Assembly (NCBI RefSeq): GCF_008933165.1 | Contig: NZ_WBVQ01000001.1 | Coordinates: 1,240,001-1,304,000 of the forward strand | Direction: 5' to 3' | Length of the DNA stretch: 64,000 nucleotides | From: Phaeocystidibacter marisrubri | GTDB lineage: Bacteria > Bacteroidota > Bacteroidia > Flavobacteriales > Schleiferiaceae | Part shown: positions 1 to 10,100 of the stretch, piece after piece | How the letters are laid out: each line of letters opens with the position of its first letter | Numbering within the stretch: the first letter of the stretch is position 1 | The notes under the pieces: generated by a model | The model's database searches: none | The model's input: the letters and a program-made list of their open reading frames with translations, nothing else | Told to the model about the DNA's origin: nothing | Position numbers and translations under genes: made by a program

Positions 1-410
1 TTAAGCTCAAACTCAGATTGATGAGCGTTGTAATACTCTAAAATTTGCTCCTTAGAAATAGCAGTGTCGAGATGCTCGTTCACAAAGCGCTCCTGATAGG
101 TAAACTTCAGAAGATCATTTCGGTACTGTTGAACAAGCTCTTCAAAATCCTTCTCCTTATCGGCAAGGTTGAACTCTGCTTTCTTGATGATCAACTGTTC
201 CTTGCCCCAGTTGTTGATGTACTTCTGTGCCCAAATCGCGCTGTCTTCTTTGGACAAACCCGAAGGCATCACTTCCTCCAAATCCTCTTGGTACAGTCGG
301 GTGTCATACACACGAGCAACAACATCACCCTTGTCGTCTTCTCCAACGAGAAGTGAACAAGATGATAGTCCAATTGCCAATGCAAACCCTATGATTACTG
401 CTCTCCTCAA
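1..410 (-). CDS. SurA/PpiC-type peptidyl-prolyl isomerase lipoprotein, N-terminal part (cut by window edge)
   Basis: The minus strand reads an open frame that begins with TTG at 410-408, inside the stop codon of the upstream PPIase gene, and runs off position 1. The first residues form a lipoprotein signal (about LSSCSLL), so the protein should be lipidated and exported. The visible 136 or so residues continue with a charged helical segment (around DSAIWAQKYINNW and ERFVNEHLDTAISKEQI) like the chaperone domain that precedes the rotamase domain in SurA/PpiC proteins. The overlap with the upstream gene implies translational coupling. A probable role is periplasmic folding of outer-membrane proteins. 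No ATG is available near the start, so TTG is the best choice, but the rotamase domain itself is outside the window and the family call rests on the N-terminus and the neighbour. Confidence 0.6.
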   Translation of the reverse strand, partial: MRRAVIIGFALAIGLSSCSLLVGEDDKGDVVARVYDTRLYQEDLEEVMPSGLSKEDSAIWAQKYINNWGKEQLIIKKAEFNLADKEKDFEELVQQYRNDLLKFTYQERFVNEHLDTAISKEQILEYYNAHQSEFEL

Positions 411-2356
411 AGTTCCGATTCGAGATCTTTCATTACTTCCTCGTTCACTTCAACTTCGTATTTCTCACGAAGTTCCTCTACCCATTGAGTTTCGAGGTAT
501 TTCTGATAATCACTGGTCACGATACCCTTGATTTCATTGAATTCACGTGGCCCTTCTGGAATGATATCGAAAACGCCAAAAGTGGTCCATCGAGCATCTT
601 TCTCCCAAACACCATAAGCTCCTTCTTCTCCCTCTGCTTCCTCGTGCAATTCAGCGTTTTGATCAAAGGCTATCTTCATGGTATCGACACGAACGGTCAA
701 TTCACTTGATTGATTGTACTTCTTCAATATATCTGATCCACTCATTCCATCTTCTAGATCTTCGAGAACGTCATCCGCAATATCCTCTGACGAAGCAGTG
801 ACGCGGACTGCGTGGTAACGCGGACCTACAACATAGTTATCGGTGTGGTTCGAGTAAAACTCAGCCAATCCCGCACTGTCGGCAGCCGACTTATTCCAGA
901 TTTTCTCTTGGGTGAGATCAAAGAGAAGAATTCCCTCACGGTACTCATTTACCAAATGGCGGAAGTATGGGTATTTCTCTGCGAGGTGTGCTTTTTCATA
1001 AGCGAGCAATTGGTTCTTGGCATAATCTTGCGACAGGCCGTACACGCGAGCTCGGTTGTCGTTAGAAGAACGTTTGCGCTGTTGAATTTCGTTGAGATGT
1101 TTTGCGAGCTCTCCTTGTGTAATCTCACGATCGGCGAAAGAATAAACCACTTCTTTGGAATCCAAAAATTCAGAGGCGTCCCAAGTGCCTTCATTGAACT
1201 CATCACCTACCGAGTTAATCACTTCCATCAAAGCCTCTTCGTGAACCGTAAACTCGTATTCTTTCTTTAGCTGCTGAATGAAAACGCGCTCTCCGAGGTT
1301 TGATCGTGAATCTCTTCCAATCTTTTGGATGAGTTCGTCTTTCATATTTTCGAATGGCTCCAACTCATAGCGATGAATGCGCTTTACGATGTGCCAACCA
1401 ATCTTTGTTTTGAACGGCACTGAGAGGTCGCCATCTTCTGCCAATCCAAATGAAATCTCCTCGAATTCGGGAAGCATTTCACGCATTCCAAAAGCAGGAA
1501 GTACCCCTCCTTTGGTCGCTGTAGTTTTATCATCGCTGTGTTGACGAGCCAAAGTGGCAAAATCTTCACCTGCTTCTAGTTTTGCATAGATCTCATTGAT
1601 CTTTCTTTCTGCTGCTGCCATTTCCTCTTCGGAAGCCCCTTCAGCCGCATACGCCAAGATGTGAGCGACTTCAATTTTTCCGCGAGAGTATCTGCGATCA
1701 GTAGCTTCAATAATGTGATATCCATACTCCGTTCTTACTGGCTTGCTGATTTCACCTGGCTCTAGTTCATAGGCCATTTTCTCGAATGGATACACCATGT
1801 TAAAGGCGGTGAACCATCCCAAATCTCCACCTTGACGGGCTGAGTAAGTATCTGTTGAAATGGCTTTTGCTGCACTTTCGAATGTGCGCTGACCGTCCAG
1901 AATCTGCTGGCGAATCGTCATCAGTTCATTGTATACCTTCAACGTATCTTCTGGAAGTGCATCTGGCGCGAGGTCTAACATAATGTGGCGAGCGCGAATG
2001 TCCCAATGCATATGCTGATAAGCCTCTTGAAGAACTTCTTCATTCACTTCCTTGAGCGTCATGTACGGACGAGCGAGTTGCTCTTGATAAGAATTGAATT
2101 CACGGGTGAATTTTCGGGTGGTGTCCATCCCCATCATTTCCGCTTCGTGAACTTTCAGCTTAAAATTGATATACAAATCCAAGTACTCACGCGGAGTTTT
2201 AGGATCGATATCTCTGCCAATATCCTTGTTCTTGTTGTACACGTAAGAGAACTCCTCTACAGTAACAGGCTCACCATCAACTGAAAACAGAACAGCTTCT
2301 TGAGCCGAAAGTGTAAATGAAATGCCTAGGGCAAGTGCGAGATATGTAAACTTCAT
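407..2356 (-). CDS. Periplasmic peptidyl-prolyl cis-trans isomerase with two parvulin domains (SurA-like)
   Basis: A 649-residue protein starting at the ATG at 2356; an in-frame ATG 13 codons upstream (2395) is less likely because the signal peptide begins at MKFTYLALALG and ends near LSAQ. An N-terminal helical chaperone-like region (about residues 25-115) is followed by two parvulin/rotamase domains, about 121-221 (RARHIML, GGDLGWF, GYHIIE) and 228-328 (EVAHILA, GGVLPAF, GWHIVK). The C-terminal half is helical and less recognisable. This architecture fits a SurA-like foldase acting on outer-membrane barrels and secreted proteins in the periplasm. It overlaps the next gene, a PPIase-like lipoprotein, by 4 bp, so the two are probably one transcript. 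No clear terminator lies inside the pair. Confidence 0.88.
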   Translation of the reverse strand: MKFTYLALALGISFTLSAQEAVLFSVDGEPVTVEEFSYVYNKNKDIGRDIDPKTPREYLDLYINFKLKVHEAEMMGMDTTRKFTREFNSYQEQLARPYMTLKEVNEEVLQEAYQHMHWDIRARHIMLDLAPDALPEDTLKVYNELMTIRQQILDGQRTFESAAKAISTDTYSARQGGDLGWFTAFNMVYPFEKMAYELEPGEISKPVRTEYGYHIIEATDRRYSRGKIEVAHILAYAAEGASEEEMAAAERKINEIYAKLEAGEDFATLARQHSDDKTTATKGGVLPAFGMREMLPEFEEISFGLAEDGDLSVPFKTKIGWHIVKRIHRYELEPFENMKDELIQKIGRDSRSNLGERVFIQQLKKEYEFTVHEEALMEVINSVGDEFNEGTWDASEFLDSKEVVYSFADREITQGELAKHLNEIQQRKRSSNDNRARVYGLSQDYAKNQLLAYEKAHLAEKYPYFRHLVNEYREGILLFDLTQEKIWNKSAADSAGLAEFYSNHTDNYVVGPRYHAVRVTASSEDIADDVLEDLEDGMSGSDILKKYNQSSELTVRVDTMKIAFDQNAELHEEAEGEEGAYGVWEKDARWTTFGVFDIIPEGPREFNEIKGIVTSDYQKYLETQWVEELREKYEVEVNEEVMKDLESEL

Positions 2357-2441
2357 ACAGTTGTAAATTCTAAGAAGGGTAGCAAATATAAGCAATGAGT
2401 GTTGGAGGAACTTGTGAAAAAACTGCTAATAATCAAAAGAA

Positions 2442-2467
2442 AAAGGCCCTGTTCCTACAAGACCTTT
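2442..2467 (-). terminator. Probable rho-independent terminator after the PorP/SprF gene
   Basis: Read on the minus strand, a 7-bp stem (AAAGGTC / GGCCTTT, one G-U pair) with a 12-base loop is followed by a T-rich tract (TTCTTTT). It lies downstream of the gene ending at 2516. A second small hairpin (TTCCGC-GTTGA-GCGGAA, 2486-2502) sits between the stop codon and this site. Confidence 0.5.
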
Positions 2468-2515
2468 CCTAAGTACATTCTTTCGTTCCGCTCAACGCGG
2501 AAAAATGCAATGTAT

Positions 2516-3487
2516 TTAAATCATTGGAAAACTAAACGGCGTGTTTAAGTTCCTAGTTTCTGAGCAGCCTAGACGATAGACTAATCCTATTTCATGGGCT
2601 CCATTTACGCCGCCTCCAAAGCTGTTATTGGTGAAATCGTAGCTATATGAAATGGATAGAGGAAATGTCGGAAATGAGTAGCCTATTGCGGTGATGACAG
2701 CATCGGGATTCGTACTCGAATACCTTCCTCCTATACCGAACATCCAATTAGAACGAGACACATTGACCATCAATGTGGTGTAACCTCTTCCCTCCTGTTC
2801 TTGATGAATGAAATGCGGATTGATGATGGTTCTTGCCCCAGAGAGTGACTTGTGCACCAATATGTTATAGCCAGCCTGTACGCTGTATTTGAGCGGTACG
2901 CTAAATTCTTGGGATTCCATAAAGAGGTTCTGAACAGACACGCCTAGGTAATAAAATTCACTGTAAGCAACAATACCAAGCCCCAATCCCATGGATGAGC
3001 CAATCCATTGATCATTGGTTGCTGTTGTAGGGGATTGACGAACAAATCCATAGAATTGATCAATCTGATCTGGATAAGATAATCTCCCCGTGTGTATGCG
3101 AAGATGTCTATACGAGGCTTCCATCCCAAAGGAAAAATTCAGGTACTTATTAACGGGTAACTGATAGGAGTACTTTGCGTCCAGATAGGTTATTTCGATT
3201 GCATCATTATTTTGAGAATCATAGATATACTGCAAACCCAATCCTCCGTTTAATGAGGAAACCTGAGCATCATAAGAGCCACGAAGAGTTTGATATACAC
3301 CTAAAGATGGAAATTGATTCCGATAGTTCAACGTGATATTCTGACACGTAGAAAGCCCAGAAAAGGCAGGATTGAAATAAGTTCTATTCGCATTAAGTTG
3401 ACCAAAGAAAGCATCTTGGGAGTACCCTGAAACGAACACTAACACACTTGTCAATAGAAGTATGGAACGAAGCGGTTTTAAAATCAT
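2516..3487 (-). CDS. PorP/SprF family type IX secretion system membrane protein
   Basis: A 323-residue outer-membrane protein with an N-terminal signal peptide ending near SGYSQ. The segment just after it, DAFFGQLNANRTYFNPAFSG, carries the NPAF-type signature found at the mature N-terminus of PorP/SprF proteins. Later come YRNQFPSL and repeated aromatic-rich beta strands (YSYQLPV, GMEASYRHLRI, SYSYDFTNNS) typical of a barrel. SprF-type proteins work with the type IX machinery and are dedicated to substrates with type B C-terminal domains. Its neighbours upstream are two giant proteins with exactly such domains, so it is probably their secretion or anchoring partner. A terminator separates it from the adjacent adhesin gene, so it may have its own promoter. 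Confidence 0.85.
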   Translation of the reverse strand: MILKPLRSILLLTSVLVFVSGYSQDAFFGQLNANRTYFNPAFSGLSTCQNITLNYRNQFPSLGVYQTLRGSYDAQVSSLNGGLGLQYIYDSQNNDAIEITYLDAKYSYQLPVNKYLNFSFGMEASYRHLRIHTGRLSYPDQIDQFYGFVRQSPTTATNDQWIGSSMGLGLGIVAYSEFYYLGVSVQNLFMESQEFSVPLKYSVQAGYNILVHKSLSGARTIINPHFIHQEQEGRGYTTLMVNVSRSNWMFGIGGRYSSTNPDAVITAIGYSFPTFPLSISYSYDFTNNSFGGGVNGAHEIGLVYRLGCSETRNLNTPFSFPMI

Positions 3488-3513
3488 GAGGTTGAGCGTT
3501 TAATCTCACCAAT

Positions 3514-3544
3514 TTAAAAAAAAAGAGGCTCCGAAGAGCCTCTT
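3514..3544 (-). terminator. Rho-independent terminator of the first adhesin gene
   Basis: A 9-bp perfect stem (AAGAGGCTC / GAGCCTCTT, loop TTCG, 3523-3544) is followed on the minus strand by nine T residues (3514-3522). It lies just below the stop codon at 3555, so it ends that transcript before the PorP/SprF gene. Confidence 0.9.
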
Positions 3545-3554
3545 ATATAGCGCA

Positions 3555-6500
3555 CTACCTAATTAAAGTAATTGAACCGCGCTCTTCTTTTAACTTCCCT
3601 CCTTCAGATCGATACTTCAACACAAAGAAGTAAACGCCTTCTGGAGATTCATCTCCCTTAAAGGATCCATCCCATCCTTCATCTGGAGTATTGGTATGGA
3701 ACACTCGGTTACCCCATCTGTCTACAATACTCAAATCGTATTCAGAAGCATCTTCAAACATTGTATGAGGTTTCCAAACTCTATTTTCTGGAATTGAGCT
3801 GTTCGGAGTAAATGCCGTTGGGAAGAATCCTCGTGCATCAAGATCTACGCACACCTCATTTGAGTAGCTCGTCATAGGGTTTCCACTTTCGTCGAGATAT
3901 CCCAATGGGTTGTTGGCTTCAACAGCTGCCACACGATAACAGAACACGCCTTTACCATTTCCAAACTGACGGATATTATCAGAATAACTGGTCTCGGTAA
4001 TATCATTGGCTACCAATACCCAATTCGGTGAATTGTCCGCTTTGCGGTAAACATTGTAATGATCTACAATTCCACCATAATCGCGGTAAGCATTCCAAGT
4101 CAACTGGTTGGTGAGGTTCTCGTTTGAGCTCACTTCCAGTAGAATATTGGTACCGAAGTTCGATACGGTATCAACTCCTCCACAGGAATTTGCACTTCGA
4201 ATGCGATAGATATATCGAGCTTCATCGGTATTGGCACTGAAATCTACAAACTTGATATGGAACGGAGCGGCTGTAGGCATTGGCACAACACCAACGGTCT
4301 GCCATGGCCCGAGCGTATCTTCGGCTCTTTGAACCTGATACTCCTCCACATCTGCTCTGCCGTCGATAAACGCCCATACTTCTACGGAACCATCAATCTG
4401 TACTGTTGTTCTTGCCAAGTACTGTAGCTTCGATTGAATGATCACATCACTTTGAATACAGTATTCATTTGAAGTTGAAGTCACTAGGCCAGAGGTATCC
4501 GTTGCAACAATGTAGTAGCAATACTCTGCACCTGACAAGAGGTTCTCTTGGATGAACGTCGTGTCATCACCTGGGTTGGTTCCAATTAGAACACCCGTGT
4601 TCGTGGTACCGCCAACTGTCACATCGGCCATCACTTTGTAGTTATCTACACCACCAGGCCAATTGTTGTATTGATTCCATTTCAATTCAATACTGCCTTC
4701 ACAGACATCTAGGAGTCCATCTAAGAACAAGGTTTGATGGATGAAAACTTCGCTCGTATCACTGTAGTTGTAACAACTGTCCCTACTTACTACTTTGTAC
4801 CGTTCGGAAGCAATGGTTGGATCCGAGGTCGCCAAAGTATATGGCAAGGTGATCGGCACTGGAATCACTTCCTGAACCTGCCAAGCAGTTCCATCGTGAA
4901 TCAGCACGTGGTATTCAACAACATCGCCGTACTTGGTCGGTTTGAAATCGATCACCGTTTGACCGTTATTGACCGTTACATAGTTGATATCTAACACGTC
5001 CTCGTTAATCTTATCTGCCAGTGTATCTGAAGCTAGGAATGATCCACAACTCCCTGCAATTCGAATCTGATAATCAACCGATTCTCTACACAAGTTGATG
5101 GTATCGTTGTAGTTTCTGTCGTTGGTTTGACCTAACATTTGCCAATCATTGGCTCCTGTAATTTGTCTCCAAATCTCATAGGTAAATACCATACTTGAAT
5201 CGGCACTTGGCGCATTCCAAGACAACTTAGCTACATATGGATCAATGGCTGGGAAAGGCACCATTACCGGGCTGATAGCAATCAAGGTATCTGAAGGATC
5301 ACTTTCTTGTTCACAGCCACCATAGGTTCTCATGAAGTAGTACAATTCAGCCGTATCTGGATTGAGGTCTGTATAAGCTACATCGCTGTAGTTATAAATG
5401 GTATCTAATGGTGAGAAGTTGTTGCCATCCCCTCTAAACACCACATAGAAATCGAAGTTCTGAGCGGTGTCTTCAGGAATAGGCGGAGTAAATCCGAGAG
5501 ACATTGATTTGGTGGTTGGATCGTAATCCAGACACTGCGACATGGTTGGTGGTACTGGATCTGGTGAAATCACATTAATCCTTGCTGAAATCAACTTAAA
5601 GGAAGGAGCTGGACAGTAGTTATCCTCCATTTTAAAGTAGAAGAGATAGGAACTCTTCGGCTTTCCACAGGCCACCGTAGTAGAATTCAAGTGATCACAA
5701 TCCGTCTGCCAACTGAAGTCTACGTTGTTGGTGAGCGTTGTGGTCAGTGAGTTTTGTGGAGCTGTTGGAGTGATAGTTGCACAAGGCGGATTAACGATAC
5801 AGTTATTGGGGTTGCCCAATGGTGTACCTAGGTTACCCCCTACTCCAACGAACTTAATGGTTTGAGGTGTCCAGTTCGCATCGAAATCAGAGTCTACGGA
5901 TTGCATCCTAAAGTGGATGTATTCCCCGGCGTACACCGTCATTTCGTAGAAGGTTGTGTCTCCGTTAACAACCACGGGATCCAATTGTGGCATAGGTAAT
6001 GGATCGTTGATCACCTGTAGCGTTGGAGGTACGTTAGATGGGTTGGTAGGAGATGTGACACACGGTAATAAGATGACAGGAATGTCTCTATAAACCTCGG
6101 CAACCTTCTGGTTACACTTATAGGCCGTTACCTTCATACAAGTGGCATACTTCCCGGTTAAGTTGGTATTAATAACTACCTGACCGGCATCTTGAGCAAA
6201 GCTTTGAATCCCTGGAAGAGGGTTATTGTAACTATAGCCATTGGTGAAGTTAACTGTATTGTTTAGTGAAGTATACAATGGCTGAGCCCAGTCAAAGTAG
6301 AGTGAATCTAATTCTTCATCAAAGGCAAAGTTGTTAAAGGCAAATTCATAATCGGTACAGGTTACCACTTTAGGGGCCTGAAGGAAAAGTGGTGAGTTGT
6401 CATAACAAGGGTTGGCATTCATATTACCTGAACCGTTGTTATAAGGGAACATAAATGCTCTCAGGAAGTAGTCACCACTTACGATATTGGCCATTCCACT

Positions 6501-6899
6501 AGGTCGAGCACTTTGTTGCCAGGTAAAGTACCATCCCGACGCTGGTGGAACACCGTTTAATACCACAGCAGGTGTTCTGTAAAGGTATTCTTCTATGGCT
6601 CCTGTTTGAGGGTTCCCACAGTTAATGTTATCCGAGCCTGTACAATTAGGACCGCTAGGTGATACATCATGCGGATAGCCTGTTACAAGAGTAAGGGGCA
6701 TACTTCCCGCAGGAGAGTTTGAATTCAGGTTACCTGGAGGAGGCATAGGTATACCTGTACAGTCGCGATAAATTCTCAAGAAGAAAACATATCTACCACT
6801 GGGTTGACATTCCCACCAGATTTCTCCCCCCAACAAGTGAGAAGCAGAAAGACTGAAGGAACCGAGCAAAATAGTGAGAGTAATTAATAGCCTTTTCAT
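3555..6899 (-). CDS. Giant secreted adhesin-like protein with type IX (type B, CHU_C-like) C-terminal domain, copy 1
   Basis: A 1,114-residue protein. Residues 1-20 are a signal peptide; the mature N-terminus begins HLLGGEIWWEC, shared with the paralogue at 7114-10503. Roughly residues 20-290 form a Cys-containing N-terminal domain (RIYRDCTG, YEFAFNNFAFD, KYATCMKVTAYK). The middle holds several fibronectin-type-III-like beta modules (YEIWRQI, YQIRIAGSCG, YRIRSANSCGG, YNVYRKADNSPNW, CYRVAAVEA). Residues 1025-1114 are a gliding-motility/type IX sorting domain (VDRWGNRVF, GWDGSFKG, GVYFFVLKY, ERGSITLIR). The protein should cross the outer membrane through the type IX system and be surface-bound or released; adhesion or gliding is inference. 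The usual NGDGxND motif at the domain start is absent: the sequence reads FTPNSSIPENRVWKP. Confidence 0.85.
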   Translation of the reverse strand: MKRLLITLTILLGSFSLSASHLLGGEIWWECQPSGRYVFFLRIYRDCTGIPMPPPGNLNSNSPAGSMPLTLVTGYPHDVSPSGPNCTGSDNINCGNPQTGAIEEYLYRTPAVVLNGVPPASGWYFTWQQSARPSGMANIVSGDYFLRAFMFPYNNGSGNMNANPCYDNSPLFLQAPKVVTCTDYEFAFNNFAFDEELDSLYFDWAQPLYTSLNNTVNFTNGYSYNNPLPGIQSFAQDAGQVVINTNLTGKYATCMKVTAYKCNQKVAEVYRDIPVILLPCVTSPTNPSNVPPTLQVINDPLPMPQLDPVVVNGDTTFYEMTVYAGEYIHFRMQSVDSDFDANWTPQTIKFVGVGGNLGTPLGNPNNCIVNPPCATITPTAPQNSLTTTLTNNVDFSWQTDCDHLNSTTVACGKPKSSYLFYFKMEDNYCPAPSFKLISARINVISPDPVPPTMSQCLDYDPTTKSMSLGFTPPIPEDTAQNFDFYVVFRGDGNNFSPLDTIYNYSDVAYTDLNPDTAELYYFMRTYGGCEQESDPSDTLIAISPVMVPFPAIDPYVAKLSWNAPSADSSMVFTYEIWRQITGANDWQMLGQTNDRNYNDTINLCRESVDYQIRIAGSCGSFLASDTLADKINEDVLDINYVTVNNGQTVIDFKPTKYGDVVEYHVLIHDGTAWQVQEVIPVPITLPYTLATSDPTIASERYKVVSRDSCYNYSDTSEVFIHQTLFLDGLLDVCEGSIELKWNQYNNWPGGVDNYKVMADVTVGGTTNTGVLIGTNPGDDTTFIQENLLSGAEYCYYIVATDTSGLVTSTSNEYCIQSDVIIQSKLQYLARTTVQIDGSVEVWAFIDGRADVEEYQVQRAEDTLGPWQTVGVVPMPTAAPFHIKFVDFSANTDEARYIYRIRSANSCGGVDTVSNFGTNILLEVSSNENLTNQLTWNAYRDYGGIVDHYNVYRKADNSPNWVLVANDITETSYSDNIRQFGNGKGVFCYRVAAVEANNPLGYLDESGNPMTSYSNEVCVDLDARGFFPTAFTPNSSIPENRVWKPHTMFEDASEYDLSIVDRWGNRVFHTNTPDEGWDGSFKGDESPEGVYFFVLKYRSEGGKLKEERGSITLIR

Positions 6900-7058
6900 T
6901 GCTTTTGGTACTATGATTTGTTCGAATGTATTTCGGTTTTTTATAACAAAAAAGGAAAAGCTGCATCAGTCAGTTAACGAGTATTTACGGTAGTTTTCGC
7001 TTACTCAGTGGAGTGATTACTTCACGAATTGAGAATCTCATTTGAGCTTTTCGATAAA

Positions 7059-7091
7059 TAAAAAAAGCCCCCCGATTCTCATCGGAGGGCT
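7059..7091 (-). terminator. Rho-independent terminator of the second adhesin gene
   Basis: On the minus strand an 11-bp stem (AGCCCTCCGAT / ATCGGGGGGCT, one T-G pair, loop GAGA) is followed by seven T residues (7059-7065). It sits just after the stop codon at 7114, so the two adhesin paralogues are transcribed separately. Confidence 0.9.
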
Positions 7092-7113
7092 TCTCATTTC
7101 TATACTGGATAGC

Positions 7114-10100
7114 TTATCGAAGAAGAGTAAATGTACCTCGTTCTTCTTTCAGTTTTCCTGTTTCAGCCTTGTAACGAACCAAGAACATATATGCTCCAGC
7201 TTGAGAGGCCGTTCCTTTGTACGTACCATCCCAACCTTCGTCAGGATTCGTTGTACGGAACACCTCTTCACCCCATCTGTTTTGGATGATGAGCAAGTAG
7301 TTGTCTTGATCTTCGAACAAGTTCATCGGCTTCCAAACTTGGTTCTCAACATTTGTACTTGTAGGACGGAATGCTGTTGGGAAGAACCCACGTGCATCGT
7401 GATTCAAACAAGCTTCGTTAGAGAATGAAGTAAATGGCATTCCTGTTTCATCTACAAATCCAAGTGGGTTTGCAGCTTCAACCGCGGCTACACGATAGCA
7501 GAACTGTCCTTTACCGTTACCAAACTGACGGATGTTATCGGTGTACGATGTATCCTGTACATCGTTGGCAACAAGCACCCAGTTAGGAGCTCCATCTACC
7601 TTGCGGTATACGTTGTAGTGATCTACAATGCCACCATAATCGCGGTAACGGTTCCAAGTCAACTGGTTCGTCAAGTTATCGTTCACATCTACTTCAAGTA
7701 AGATATTCGTACCGAAGTTCGAGATGGTATCCGCACCACCACATTCGTTGGTACTTCTCACACGATAGAAGTAACGTGTGTCATCTGTGTTCGCGCTGAA
7801 GTCTACAAATCTAATCTGATAAGGAGCAGCAGTAGGCTTAGGAACCACACCGATGTTCACCCATGGTCCGAGCGTATCTTCAGCACGTTGAACTTGGTAC
7901 TCAAGTACATCGGCATTTCCATCGATGAATGTCCATGTTTCAACCGAACCATCCAATTGCACAGTAGCGCGAGCCATGTACTGAACTTTTGATTGAATCA
8001 CGATACTTGAGTTGATACAGTACTGACTAGAGTAGCTCGTATCCATTCCAGTGGTATCCACCGCTCTGATGTAGTAACAGTACTGTGCACCTGACTGAAG
8101 GTTCGTGTGGATAAACGTAGTATCTGTGGCAACGTTTGTTCCAATAAGTACACCTGTTTGCTGTGTACCACCTGCTGGAGTAACGTCGGCAAGGATTTCA
8201 TACTCTGCTGCACCACCTGGCCAGCCTTCGTATTGATTCCACTTCAGCTCCATGATACCATCACACGGATTCAAGTCACCGCGGAGATACATCGTTGTAT
8301 GAGCAGGTACAATCAGGTCACTACTCTGGTTACCACAACTATCCACTGAAACTACTTTATACGTTTCGGCTTGTTGGTCAGCTGTTGAAGTTGGCACCAC
8401 ATAAACGGTAGGGTTACCCACAGGAATGTTGGCTACATTCACCCAACCAGCACCAGCCTGTCTTTCCAATACAAGGTACTCTAGCACATCACCACTGTTG
8501 GTTGGAGGCCAAGATAATTTAGCCATACCCCCTTCTACTGTAGCGTATCCTAAATCGAGTTTATCATTGTTGCTTTGATCGGCAAAGTATCCCGAGTCCG
8601 TCCGGGAGTCACAGACACCAGCCATCCGAATTTGGTATTCGAGGTTGTTACCACAGATGTTTACGGTATCACTGTAAGTTGTATCTGTAGTTGTACCAAT
8701 CATACCCCAAGTACCTGTAATCGCTACACGTCTCCATACTTCGAACGTATCAGCAGCAGCCTCGTAAGTGTACTTCGGACTGTTCCATTCCAATTGAGCC
8801 ACATAAGGGTTAGTTGGAGGGAAAGCAGTTACGCGTACAGAAACTACAGAGATTGTATCAGAAGAGAACGACTCTTGATCACATCCACCAAACGTACGTA
8901 CGTAGTAGTAGTTCGCTCCTGGAAGTGGCGCAGGGTCAGTGTAATTCGTTGTCAAGTAATTGGTTACCGTATCGTATGGAGCAAAGCTTGAACCGGATCC
9001 TCCACGGTAAATAACGTAGAAGTCAAAGTTTTCACCAGTATCCGATGGGGCTGGCTCAACATAGTCAAAGCTCAGTGTTCCATCTGTATTTGCCTGAACA
9101 CACGAGTTCGTCAAGTCCGGCGGTTCTGGAGATGGACTCACCACGGTAATCCTAGCTGTAATCAGCTTAAAGGACGGAGCTGGACACGAGTTATCTTCCA
9201 TTTTAAAGTAGAAGAGATACTGGTTCTTCCGTGTACCCCCTGCCGATGTCGAATAGGAAAGGTGATCACATGTGGTTTGCCAATCGAACTGAACGTTATT
9301 CGTACTTGGTGAACTATAACCGGTTTGCGGAGAAATCGGTGTTACAATTGCACAAGGTTGTTGGAATAAACAGTTCGTTGTACTGTTCATAGGATCTCCC
9401 AAGTTACCACCTACTCCAACGAACTTAATCGTTTGAGGCAACCATGATGGAAGGAAGTCATAATCCTGAGACTGCATATTGAAGTGAATAGCCTGACCAG
9501 CATTCACTGTCATTTCGTAGTAGATGGTATCCTGACCTTGAACTACTGGGGTCAATTGCGGAGCAGGAGCTGGATCGTTAATCACCTCCAAAGTTGGTGG
9601 TGAGTTAGTCACACCTGGACATGCAACCAATACAATTGGAATATCGCGGTAAACCGATGCTACACGCTGACCAAACTTGTATGCATCTACTCGCATACAG
9701 GTAGCATACTGACCTGTCAAGGTGGTGTTAATCGTTACCTGACCCGCATCTTGAGCAAAATTCTGAATACCTGGAAGTGGGTTGTTTGCAGTGTATCCAC
9801 CAACAAAAGCTGCTGGAGCCGTTGCTGACACTAGTGGATCATCCCAATCGAAGTAAAGTGAATCCAAATCTTGGTCGAATGCGAAGTTGTTGTACGCAAA
9901 CTCATAACCTGTACAGGTTACTACCTTTGGAATCTCAAGGAATCGAGGAGATGAGTCGAAACAAGGGTTAGCATTTCGGTTACCTGTACCATCATTAAAT
10001 GGATACATCGTAGCACGCAAAAAATACCCCGGTTGTCCCGACAAGTTGGCGGTTGCAGGTCGACAACAAGAAGACCAGCTGAACGTCCAACCCGATGCAG